Shown: piece by piece, positions 26,443 to 33,780 of the stretch
Position numbering within the stretch: position 1 is the stretch's first letter
How the letters are laid out: each line of letters starts with the position of its first letter
Assembly (NCBI GenBank): GCA_018698075.1
Contig: JABINT010000053.1
Span: forward strand, 1-46,110
Direction of reading: 5' to 3'
Length of the DNA: 46,110 nt
From: Acidiferrobacteraceae bacterium
Lineage (GTDB): Bacteria; Pseudomonadota; Gammaproteobacteria; Arenicellales; UBA868
The notes under the pieces: generated by a model
What the model was told of the DNA's origin: nothing
The model's database searches: none
The model's input: the letters and a program-made list of their open reading frames with translations, nothing else
Translations under genes and position numbers: made by a program

Positions 26443-28185
26443 ATGAATGTGGGAGTGAGTAACCCCGCAGGGCCATCGAGCGCCAGCGCAACAGGAGCGC
26501 TGGATGAAGCCTTGTTGAGGCCGCCCGAGGTCGTTTGCCGGTTAACGCGTATGGGAGCGGCCTTTCCCACACGCCTTAGTTTCATGCGGCTACTGGTGCG
26601 CCGCATGGCGACAGAAAACTGGCAGATTTCCTGCGAGCGCTTTGAACTGGATAATGCCGGTTATGGCACGGCGGTCTATACCGTCTCACTGCCTGGGCGG
26701 TGTTATTCCCTGGTGGTCTTCGCCAACCCACTGGCTGACAGTGACCGGACGGACCGGGTTATTGCGTCCGCCTGGGATGCTGCGTTCGTACTCTTCGATG
26801 GTGTTCCGGGCGAGGTCGATATTGACCGTCTTCGGCAGCAGACGCCGCTTCAAGAGGCGGGGCGATTTGAAGCCACCGACCTTATCTTATCTCGCGCCAA
26901 CCGGAGCCTGCGACTGTTTGAGTACAGCTGCGATTGTCTTGCAAGCGGACGCCAGCCCGAACCTCAGCGGCTGATGGACGTTGGGTACCTGATGCGCACC
27001 ACAGCCGTCTACGGGAACGGTAAGTTCGGGGCCAGTGATCGTTCCAGAATCGCCACCCGGCCGGAAACCCAGAATTCTTTCCAGGCCGAGATGCTGACGG
27101 TGTACCTGATCAGACTTTTTACCTTTGATCAACTTGAGCATATAGCGCGACAGCGCTCGCCCGAAACGGCAGTGTCTTTGGACCGGGATCTGAAACGGCT
27201 GTTGGGGATTGGTAATGCGACAGGCCTTGGGATGGCACCTTTTGTGGTGAGTCACCCGGAGCTGCTTCACCAGTGGTTTGCAGCACGTGAGATCGCACTG
27301 TCCCGGGTTCGAGCGATGAGCAGGGTCGAGGCGGGCGAATTGCAGCGGGCCGAGCAGTTGCGGCAACGGGTGTTGACCCACCTGGCGCAGTGGCGGGTGG
27401 ATGATCCTGCCTACCAGGCACGTAATCAACAACTGTCTGACGATCTCACAGCTTTCGGGCGCTGGCTCGATGAGGCGAAGTCCAGACCCACTGGCTCGGG
27501 TTTACTTTGGGATGCCTTGTATCACTGGGCAGAGGAGAATCTCAGTCTGGATGCCCAGGAGTTGCTCGTCGCTTTAATGCTTGAGTTGTACCCTGGGTGT
27601 ACTGACGATCTTGAAGATATGTTTCATATTGCAAAGGAGCGGCGGTTGGATGTAACCATGCCCGTTGAAGACTTGCGGGAGTTGATGAACTCGCAGTACG
27701 ACTGGACCGCGGATTTCGATTTTAGTGATGCTAAAGAGAATACTCATTTTTGGTATGTGTCGGAAAATAAGCTTGAACCCCGCTTTGGGGTTCGCGAAGA
27801 AGAGCCAGGTGCAGAACGTGAAATGCCGGTTGCTATCGCCCGCGACATGACGGCTTTACGGGCAGATCTGGCACAAGCGCTGAATGGAGCCACCGTGGCA
27901 GAGTTTCTCTTTGCCCATCCGCAGCACCGCCACCTGGTGCGCAGGGTTCAGGCATTGGGACAGTGCCCCTATGGCGAAATTCGAGATAACCTGTTAGCCA
28001 GCACTTGCTCGCCCTTGGATATTTTGCGTTTTAAATTGGCTTTTTTTGGTGCCGCCAAGTTTGATCCCAAATCATCCTTGTGGACCCGCATTTGTATGTA
28101 CCAGGGCGCCCCGTTACCGGACGAGTTGGATTCAGCCACAGTGGACGACTGGTGGCTTGCCATATGGCCAGGCGATACCGCGTGA
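26443..28185 (+). CDS. Uncharacterised 580-residue protein
   Basis: I do not recognise a named family. About 580 soluble residues, no signal peptide or membrane segment, Arg/Asp/Glu-rich and mostly helical by composition. Distinct blocks: LTRMGAAFPTRLSFMRLLVRRM near the N-terminus, YLMRTTAVYGNGKFGASDRSR (about 185-205), QNSFQAEMLTVYLIRLFTFDQLEH (about 213-236), a Trp/Tyr-rich segment (NSQYDWTADFDFSDAKENTHFWYV, about 430-453) and a C-terminal SPLDILRFKLAFFGAAKFDP. The ATG at 26443 lies 13 bases after the M19 stop and the gene overlaps the DUF3726 gene, so it is part of the same operon. I have an uncertain recollection of similar unnamed proteins beside DUF3726 genes in other proteobacteria. 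Confidence 0.7.
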   Translation: MNVGVSNPAGPSSASATGALDEALLRPPEVVCRLTRMGAAFPTRLSFMRLLVRRMATENWQISCERFELDNAGYGTAVYTVSLPGRCYSLVVFANPLADSDRTDRVIASAWDAAFVLFDGVPGEVDIDRLRQQTPLQEAGRFEATDLILSRANRSLRLFEYSCDCLASGRQPEPQRLMDVGYLMRTTAVYGNGKFGASDRSRIATRPETQNSFQAEMLTVYLIRLFTFDQLEHIARQRSPETAVSLDRDLKRLLGIGNATGLGMAPFVVSHPELLHQWFAAREIALSRVRAMSRVEAGELQRAEQLRQRVLTHLAQWRVDDPAYQARNQQLSDDLTAFGRWLDEAKSRPTGSGLLWDALYHWAEENLSLDAQELLVALMLELYPGCTDDLEDMFHIAKERRLDVTMPVEDLRELMNSQYDWTADFDFSDAKENTHFWYVSENKLEPRFGVREEEPGAEREMPVAIARDMTALRADLAQALNGATVAEFLFAHPQHRHLVRRVQALGQCPYGEIRDNLLASTCSPLDILRFKLAFFGAAKFDPKSSLWTRICMYQGAPLPDELDSATVDDWWLAIWPGDTA

Positions 28186-28910
28186 GGCAATCGGTCTCGG
28201 AGTTCGGCCAACTCGTTCTAAAAGCGTCGGTTGGGGTGGGCGTACCTTTAGGCATTGCTGAAGATATTGTGCAGTCCGTTTTATGGCTTCAAATACGGGG
28301 ATTACCGGCAGATCGAAGTATCTGCCAGGCATTAACTAACCTGGATCGTGGCGATGCAAACCCCGGAACAGTTACCGATTGGAGCCGGCATCAGTTGGAG
28401 GCTCTGCCCGGCAAAAAGCTATCGTCGGTTTACCTGTCGGTCTTTTTGATGGACGCGCTCCAAACTGGATGGCCGGCAATCGGAAAACCTTTCATTTATG
28501 CTGGGGTTGACAGCCCCTTGCTCGTTTTGGGCGCCCTCGCGTGGGCAAATAATGAAGCAAAACGTTCATTTTGCCTGCAGTTTGTAACCGATGAGCAAGC
28601 CTTTTCAGTGAAGCTTGTAGCCGGTAGCGCCACCGTTCATAAATTTCAAGAACAGTCCACAAGCGCACTCAGCGGCGCCGGGCGTTTCATCGTGCAAAAT
28701 GCGGATACGCAGCCTTGTCATGATGAGGCCGAGCTTATTTTAGATGAGCGCTTGGCGGAAGATCTCGCTCGGACGGGGTGTCGAGTCGGCCTCACCGCCG
28801 ATGCCACATCCGTCGCGTGCCTCAAGGCATTTGCCGACAGGATGCTGGTTTTGGAATCAGACCGTTCTTTAAGGCAGGGAGCTGGTGCAGGGGTTATCGA
28901 CTCAGATTGA
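28164..28910 (+). CDS. DUF3726-like protein of unknown function
   Basis: About 248 residues from the ATG at 28164, or 242 from the GTG at 28182 that overlaps the upstream stop as GTGA; the family's usual start just before the SxxE motif favours the latter. The beginning SVSEFGQLVLKASVGVGVPLGIAED then VLWLQIRGLP fits the DUF3726 pattern (S..E, A..G.G...G.AE, WL...GLP) as I recall it. No catalytic motif or membrane segment is evident. Its tight coupling to the 580-residue protein upstream and MFS gene downstream suggests all three serve one substrate. Confidence 0.65.
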   Translation: MARRYRVRQSVSEFGQLVLKASVGVGVPLGIAEDIVQSVLWLQIRGLPADRSICQALTNLDRGDANPGTVTDWSRHQLEALPGKKLSSVYLSVFLMDALQTGWPAIGKPFIYAGVDSPLLVLGALAWANNEAKRSFCLQFVTDEQAFSVKLVAGSATVHKFQEQSTSALSGAGRFIVQNADTQPCHDEAELILDERLAEDLARTGCRVGLTADATSVACLKAFADRMLVLESDRSLRQGAGAGVIDSD

Positions 28911-30114
28911 GCCAATACCTGGACGCTGGTGGAAGCTCGCCGGCGTGTGGGCGCTTTACATGGCCTTTGGACTCAATATGGCCGGATTGGCTCCGTTGGT
29001 TCCAGATATTGAGGCAGGCCTTGGTTTCTCCCACGCCTCCATGGGAACTGTGCTGGGCGCCTGGCAGTTTATCTATATCTTCGCTGCGATCCCCTGCGGG
29101 CTGGTTCTTGACCGCATGGGTACACACAAGGCGTTGTTTTGGGGCGCCTTGCTGATTGGTGCCTCCGGGATAGCGCGTGGATTCGCACAGGAGTACCTGC
29201 ACCTATTGGCGGCGGTGGCCTTGTTTGGGCTGGGCGGCCCTTTGATATCGGCCGGCGCCCCCAAAGTAGTCAGTGAAAATTTCACCGGTGCTGAGCGAGG
29301 CTTGGCAATGGGCATCTATATTACTGGCCCTGGCGTTGGCGTCATGGTCTCGCTGTTATTCACTCAGCCGATGTTGATGCCATTGCTGGGCGGTCGCTGG
29401 GGCCTGGTGCTGATTCTGTGGGGGTTTGCCGCCTTAGCAGCAGGGTTATTCTGGCTTTTGGTCGGCCGGGGTGTTGCTCGCCCAGCTGGGCCGATTACGC
29501 CAAGCGCCCCGCTGTGGAACGAGATTAGCGCTGTGCTGTCTCTTTCGCCGGTACGGCTGATTCTACTGATGAGTATCGGTGTATTTTCGATCAACCATGC
29601 GATGAGTAACTGGCTGGTTGAGCTGTTGCATAACTTTGGTGCCGGGCTAAAGCAAGCCAGCCTGCTGGCGCTCGTACCGGCGGCGGTGGGGATCGTCAGT
29701 GCATTGACCTTACCGCGACTGGCAACCGGGTCACGACGCTTTGGCATACTGATTGCGCTCTTTAGCTGTTCGTTGTTTGGTAGTTTGCTGTTCCTGATCG
29801 GGGGCATGGGCTCGTCGTTGTATCTCGCACTCATCCTGATGGGAATCGCCGGTGGCTCAATGATGACCGTACTGATCCTGACTTTGGTTGAAGTACCAGG
29901 GGTTGGCGAACGCCGGGCCGGGACCGCAGGCGGATTCTTCTTTTCAGCGGCTGAGATTGGTGGCGTGGGCGGGCCGGTTGCGATCGGGGTACTCTATGGC
30001 GGCTCCGGAGGATTCAGCAGCGCCCTGGCGCTCCTGGCCCTGGTGGCGTTACTGCTGATCGGTGCTGTGGTACCGCTGCGTCGGTTACTTGCGGGTTCAG
30101 GCAAAGTCCAGTAG
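28885..30114 (+). CDS. MFS transporter, CynX/NimT-like
   Basis: About 409 residues, twelve hydrophobic segments, with the MFS loop 2-3 motif visible as GLVLDRMGTHKALFWGALLIG. The overall form (PLVPDIEAGLGFSHASMGTVLGAWQFIYI start and a C-terminal GGFFFSAAEIGGVGGPVAIG) resembles the CynX/NimT branch that moves small anions or organic solutes. GTG start at 28885 overlaps the DUF3726 gene by 26 bases and has AGGCAGGGA upstream. Likely importer or exporter of the operon's substrate; substrate unknown. Confidence 0.85.
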   Translation: MQGLSTQIEPIPGRWWKLAGVWALYMAFGLNMAGLAPLVPDIEAGLGFSHASMGTVLGAWQFIYIFAAIPCGLVLDRMGTHKALFWGALLIGASGIARGFAQEYLHLLAAVALFGLGGPLISAGAPKVVSENFTGAERGLAMGIYITGPGVGVMVSLLFTQPMLMPLLGGRWGLVLILWGFAALAAGLFWLLVGRGVARPAGPITPSAPLWNEISAVLSLSPVRLILLMSIGVFSINHAMSNWLVELLHNFGAGLKQASLLALVPAAVGIVSALTLPRLATGSRRFGILIALFSCSLFGSLLFLIGGMGSSLYLALILMGIAGGSMMTVLILTLVEVPGVGERRAGTAGGFFFSAAEIGGVGGPVAIGVLYGGSGGFSSALALLALVALLLIGAVVPLRRLLAGSGKVQ

Positions 30115-30144
30115 CTCGCACGACAGTGGTTGGTACACCGGTTT

Positions 30145-30335
30145 GAAGCCAGTTAGGTTTTTTCTGATTCGCCGCAGAGTCATGCAGGCTATTTCGCCGC
30201 GCGTCTGATCACACCAGGGCCAAAATCAACCAGGTAAGGTTTGCCTGCAGCGACCACAGCAAGTGCCGGACCGGAACGTTCTGGATCGGCAACAGGGGAG
30301 CCAGTGCCGAGTAAGACAACCTGTGTTTCAGTCAT
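30145..30335 (-). pseudogene. Remnant of an MBL-fold metallo-hydrolase gene (N-terminus only)
   Basis: From the ATG at 30335 the minus strand encodes 48 residues ending at a stop at 30189: MTETQVVLLGTGSPVADPER followed by SGPALAVVAAGKPYLVDFG and PGVIRRAAK. This is the standard start of RNase Z/arylsulfatase-like MBL hydrolases (LLGTGxPxPDPxRSGP, YLVDFGPGVxRRA). The metal-binding HxHxDH region is missing. After the stop another frame reads a short family-like stretch (RKNLTGF, to about 30145), suggesting frameshift then deletion up to the MFS gene. Too short to be functional. Confidence 0.72.
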
Positions 30336-30368
30336 TGCTAGCTGTTCTCCAATGTCGAGGTAATCCCA

Positions 30369-30417
30369 GGTTCAAATCTTCTGTCCGTAAAAGCGACTAG
30401 CGGACCAGCAGCAGTAT
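30369..30417 (-). repeat. Imperfect direct repeat, copy 1 (upstream of the MBL remnant)
   Basis: Forward-strand cores TCAAATCTTCTG and GTAAAAGCG, then TAGC and CAGC, are shared with the copy at 31256-31302 (36 of 46 aligned bases counted by eye). In minus-strand terms each copy lies a short way upstream of a gene start (MBL remnant here, tauE-like at the other), so it may be a shared promoter or operator. Confidence 0.55.
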
Positions 30418-30419
30418 CT

Positions 30420-31166
30420 TCATGCCGTCATGGCGAGGTAGAGAAGGCGCCCTGCCAAAAGTGTTAGGACAACGCGGAACAATCGGGAAAATAATTGCTC
30501 AGGCAATCCTTTAAGAATCCGGCGGCCCAGCAAAGTGCCCAAAAAACCAGTTGTGATCATGACGGCAATTATAGGAATCCACGGCTGAAAATAGAAACCA
30601 ATAACGCCAAAGGCAACGACCTTAAGGCCATGTTGGATAGTCATGCAGGCAGCCAAAGTCGCAACTACCCGCTCACGACCTAATTTTTCGGGGGAAAGAA
30701 AAGAAGAGACCAAAGGCCCTGTGGCACCAACGAACATCGTGATGAAGGCCGTGCCTACTCCCACCAGCGTATAACCTTTAAGGGCAATATTGGATGGCCT
30801 TAATTTCGGCGTCCAAACAGCATAAAGCACAAAGAGCCCCAATACTGCCCGCAATACGTCTAGTGAAAGGTTAATGAAAACCTGGCCAGCTAAGATGACT
30901 CCAAGAATTGAGCCTATGGCAAAGAACCCCCATATTCGCCAATCGACATGCTGGCGCATCAGGGCCATCCGGCCGCTGTTGGAACCCAGTTGAATCATTC
31001 CGTGAACGGGTAAAACGACAATGGGTGGCAGAAAAGACACCATCACCGTGAGCATGAGCAGACCGCCACCGATCCCTATTGCCGCCGTCAACATTGAGGT
31101 AAAAAAACTGAGTGCTACCAGTCCTGTTGCCGATAGCATGGATAGTTCTGGGGGAATTAGTTCCAT
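30420..31166 (-). CDS. TauE/SafE-family membrane permease (sulfite exporter type)
   Basis: 248 residues from the ATG at 31166 (an in-frame TTG at 31202 would add 12 polar residues; neither has a clear ribosome site). About eight hydrophobic segments, with the TauE signature near the N-terminus (TAAIGIGGGLLMLTVMVSFLPP) repeated in the second half (TMFVGATGPLVSSFLSPEKLGR). Members export sulfite, sulfoacetate or other small organic anions from sulfonate or organosulfur metabolism. Convergent with the MFS gene. A link to the neighbouring DddP-like/MttB block through organosulfur chemistry is possible but not shown by the sequence. Confidence 0.87.
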   Translation of the reverse strand: MELIPPELSMLSATGLVALSFFTSMLTAAIGIGGGLLMLTVMVSFLPPIVVLPVHGMIQLGSNSGRMALMRQHVDWRIWGFFAIGSILGVILAGQVFINLSLDVLRAVLGLFVLYAVWTPKLRPSNIALKGYTLVGVGTAFITMFVGATGPLVSSFLSPEKLGRERVVATLAACMTIQHGLKVVAFGVIGFYFQPWIPIIAVMITTGFLGTLLGRRILKGLPEQLFSRLFRVVLTLLAGRLLYLAMTA

Positions 31167-31255
31167 TACATGAAATATCTTATCACCGCAGCTGGAGGGC
31201 AAGACTTTGGTGCAAGCGCAAGTGTTGGCATCCCAAGGCAGTTATTACAATCGGC

Positions 31256-31302
31256 GGATCAAATCTTCTGCTGGTAAAAGCGGATAGCACATCAGCTGTA
31301 TA
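31256..31302 (-). repeat. Imperfect direct repeat, copy 2 (upstream of the TauE-like gene)
   Basis: Partner of the repeat at 30369-30417, about 90 bases upstream of the tauE-like ATG. The rest of the gap between that gene and tRNA-Glu (to 31462) shows nothing recognisable. Confidence 0.55.
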
Positions 31303-31462
31303 ACCAAGACTCGAAGTGCGCCTCGAACTGGCTCACGACCTACAGACCACGTGGTCCGAAAACAGTGCTTCATTTTCACCGTATTTCGTGTAACCGGGTG
31401 GGCATGCTCTGGGCCAGCACCGGGCTCAAAAAAACCTAACCGAACCTAAGCGAGTGGAAAAT

Positions 31463-31537
31463 TGGCGCTCCCTAGGGGAATCGAACCCCTGTTTCCGGCG
31501 TGAGAGGCCAGCGTCCTAACCGCTAGACGAAGGGAGC
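31463..31537 (-). tRNA. tRNA-Glu(CTC)
   Basis: 75 bases on the minus strand including an encoded CCA. Acceptor stem GCTCCCT pairs with AGGGAGC, the discriminator is G, anticodon stem CTGGC/GCCGG carries loop CTCTCAC (anticodon CTC, codon GAG) and the T-arm reads CAGGGGTTCGATTCCCCTA. D-arm TTCGTCTAGCGGTTAGGAC is typical of tRNA-Glu. Confidence 0.95.
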
Positions 31538-31583
31538 ACATAGCGCTGAACGCGCAGCGCGATGCTAACATAGGCACCTTTGA

Positions 31584-31616
31584 CGCGCATCGACTTGATG
31601 CGCGCATACTTTTTTT
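31584..31616 (+). terminator. Terminator-like hairpin with T-run just before pcnB
   Basis: CGCGCATC (31584-31591), loop GACTT, GATGCGCG (31597-31604), then CATAC and seven T at 31610-31616. Shaped like a plus-strand intrinsic terminator, though no plus-strand gene ends just upstream. It may insulate pcnB or act in its leader; on the minus strand it lies upstream of the tRNA and lacks a T-run. Confidence 0.4.
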
Positions 31617-31656
31617 GGTCACCCTGCGAAAGGGTGCACTGTCACATAGGCCTCCC

Positions 31657-33021
31657 TTGAATAAAGCGTCACCGAAGTCAGCTGTCAAGAACCGGACCGG
31701 AGATCCTCCCGGGCATCTGCAACCCACGGTGATAGCCTCATCGCGACACGGGTTATCCGAAAAAAGCATCAGCCCTGGTGCGCGCACCGTGGTCAGTACG
31801 TTGCAGCAATCCGGTTACCAGGCCGAGCTGGTCGGCGGCTGCGTGCGCGATTTGCTGCTTGGGCAGCGCCCAAAGGACTTTGACGTAGTGACGGATGCTT
31901 TGCCCGATGAGGTTCGGCAAGTATTTCGCCGGGCCCGTTTGATCGGCAGGCGCTTTCGACTGGCGCACGTGCGGGTGGGGCGGGAGGTTATCGAAGTATC
32001 AACTTACCGTGCCAAACCAGACTCTGATGAAAACGATGACTCGGCGCTGAACGAGCACGGTCGAATACTGCGCGACAACGTGTTCGGGACCCGCGAAGAA
32101 GATGTATTAAGGCGCGACTTGACTGTTAATGCGCTCTACTATGATCCGGAAAGTAATACTATTTTTGATTATGTCGGCGGGTTTGACGATATTCATGAGC
32201 GTCGTTTGCGCTTCATTGGGGACCCCCAGGAGCGACTCAATGAGGATCCAGTGCGCATGCTGCGCGCGGTTCGGTTCAAGACTAAACTCGACCTGACTTT
32301 TGCAAAAGGTATTGAAGGGCTGATCGCACAAAATGCCTACCTGCTTCGACATGTACCGCCGGCGCGTCTTTTTGATGAAGTTCTGAAAATGTTCCACCAC
32401 GGGTATGCGTTGGATCTATTCAATCTGCTTCGCCATCTTGGTATGTTTGCTGAGTTGTTTCCCGAAGCAGAGCGCACTTTTACCGATACTGACCTCGCGC
32501 CAGGAACCGGGTTGGTTTGTCGGGTTCTTAAGAATACCGATCAGCGGGTAAAACAAGGAAAGCCGGTTATTGCAGCTTTTTTATTTGCCGGGTTGTTGTG
32601 GCGAGCCGTGTGTGTGGAGCGCGATCGCCGAATGGACCATGGGGTCGCGCCTTACCCGGCCCTGCAGCAAGCGGCAGTGGCGGTAATCGGTAGGGAATGC
32701 CAGCGGATTTCTATCCCTCGGCGCGTCAGCACTATCGTATATGAAATCTGGGAACTGCAAGGGCGTCTTGAGAGTCGGCGGCCTCGCACTATCCATCGAT
32801 TGTTGGAGAACAAGCGGTTTCGCGCAGCCTATGATTTTTTGGTGTTGCGCGGTGGTGCTGGCGAGGTGCCGGAGAGCTTGGCAGAGTGGTGGACTCAAAT
32901 TCAGGAACATAGCGTACCCGAGCAACAGGAGATGATAAAAGCGCTTAACCCGGGGCCTGCGCGGAACAAAAGACGCCGCCCGCGAAAGCGATCTAACGAG
33001 CAAAGCAAGCCAGCCACGTGA
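31657..33021 (+). CDS. pcnB: Poly(A) polymerase I
   Basis: About 454 residues. Nucleotidyltransferase core LVGGCVRDLLLGQRPKDFDVVTDA with the metal-binding DxD, RRFRLAHVRVGREVIEVSTYR, the RRDLTVNALYYD motif and the RNA/ATP-binding EDPVRMLRAVRFK. A basic C-terminal tail (NKRRRPRKRS) is typical of PcnB and separates it from CCA-adding enzymes. It adds 3' A-tails that target RNAs for decay. The start is uncertain: PTVIASSRHGLSEKSIS is family-like, so translation begins before the GTG at 31729. TTG at 31657 is used, while TTG at 31615 lies inside the T-run. Its stop overlaps folK. Confidence 0.92.
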   Translation: MNKASPKSAVKNRTGDPPGHLQPTVIASSRHGLSEKSISPGARTVVSTLQQSGYQAELVGGCVRDLLLGQRPKDFDVVTDALPDEVRQVFRRARLIGRRFRLAHVRVGREVIEVSTYRAKPDSDENDDSALNEHGRILRDNVFGTREEDVLRRDLTVNALYYDPESNTIFDYVGGFDDIHERRLRFIGDPQERLNEDPVRMLRAVRFKTKLDLTFAKGIEGLIAQNAYLLRHVPPARLFDEVLKMFHHGYALDLFNLLRHLGMFAELFPEAERTFTDTDLAPGTGLVCRVLKNTDQRVKQGKPVIAAFLFAGLLWRAVCVERDRRMDHGVAPYPALQQAAVAVIGRECQRISIPRRVSTIVYEIWELQGRLESRRPRTIHRLLENKRFRAAYDFLVLRGGAGEVPESLAEWWTQIQEHSVPEQQEMIKALNPGPARNKRRRPRKRSNEQSKPAT

Positions 33022-33551
33022 TCGAATCTGGCTCTTGCGTTTCTGCCTGGGTAGGCCTGGGGAGTAATCTTGGTGATTCCGCGGCGGTGCTTCAGGACGC
33101 GCTCGATGCATTGGGTCGTATTTTTGGCGTTGAGCTCACCGCGGTCTCCTCGGTTTACCAAAGCGCTCCGGTCGGGCTGAGCGCACAACCAGACTTTCTT
33201 AACGCAGTCGCCCGTATTGATACGTCGCTTGAGCCTGGTGAACTGCTTGAGCAGTTGTTGCGGATCGAAACTGAACAGGGCCGGGTTCGGCTCGGTGAGC
33301 GATTTGGTCCCAGGCTGATTGATCTGGACTTGCTTTTGTATAACGAGACGATGCTGCAGAGCGACGCCCTGACGCTTCCGCATCCACGAATGCTTGAGCG
33401 GCGATTTGTGCTTGAACCGCTGGCAGAACTTGAGGGCGACATGGTTTTGCCGGGTGGGCGCAGACTGTGCGACTGCCTTGGGGCCTGTTTCGATCAACGA
33501 CTGGACAAGATCGGATCCTTACGATTCGTCTCGCGCTGCAGAATATCCTGA
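33018..33551 (+). CDS. folK: 2-amino-4-hydroxy-6-hydroxymethyldihydropteridine pyrophosphokinase
   Basis: 177 residues, slightly longer than the usual 160. Transfers pyrophosphate from ATP to hydroxymethyl-dihydropterin in folate synthesis. Motifs: AWVGLGSNLGD at the start, SVYQSAPVG, RFGPRLIDLDLLLYN with the Mg-binding DxD, and LPHPRMLERRFVLEPLAEL. The GTG start overlaps the pcnB stop (GTGATC), the common pcnB-folK coupling in gammaproteobacteria. panB/panC, which often follow, are absent here. Confidence 0.95.
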   Translation: MIESGSCVSAWVGLGSNLGDSAAVLQDALDALGRIFGVELTAVSSVYQSAPVGLSAQPDFLNAVARIDTSLEPGELLEQLLRIETEQGRVRLGERFGPRLIDLDLLLYNETMLQSDALTLPHPRMLERRFVLEPLAELEGDMVLPGGRRLCDCLGACFDQRLDKIGSLRFVSRCRIS

Positions 33552-33692
33552 TCGGACTCGCACTTTGTGCGTGGGCCGGTATAAACCCCCACTGGGGACG
33601 AAGGGGTAACGTAGTCTTAGTTCTGGCTCAAAAAACCAGGCTCAAACAGTCATCTGGCGTCGGGTTTTAAGGCTTGCGCCCGAGTGATCAGG

Positions 33693-33720
33693 TACAATTA
33701 CACAGGCGCATCGTGCGCCT
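33693..33720 (+). promoter_or_regulatory. Possible -10 and leader hairpin upstream of trpS
   Basis: TACAAT at 33693-33698 is a good -10, without a clear -35. It is followed by AGGCGCA-TCG-TGCGCCT (33704-33720), a perfect 7-base stem with a 3-base loop. The gap between folK and trpS shows nothing else recognisable; no T-run follows the stem. Confidence 0.35.
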
Positions 33721-33780
33721 TAGCCGGATCTATTTTCTGATCACTTCTTTTGACGAATAGAATACTTGTAGAGCCCTGCG

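Noticed and set aside
30369-31302. Direct repeats as attachment sites of a mobile element around tauE
   Set aside because: Repeats are imperfect, no recombinase is present between them, and their position upstream of two gene starts fits cis-regulatory or duplicated sequence better.
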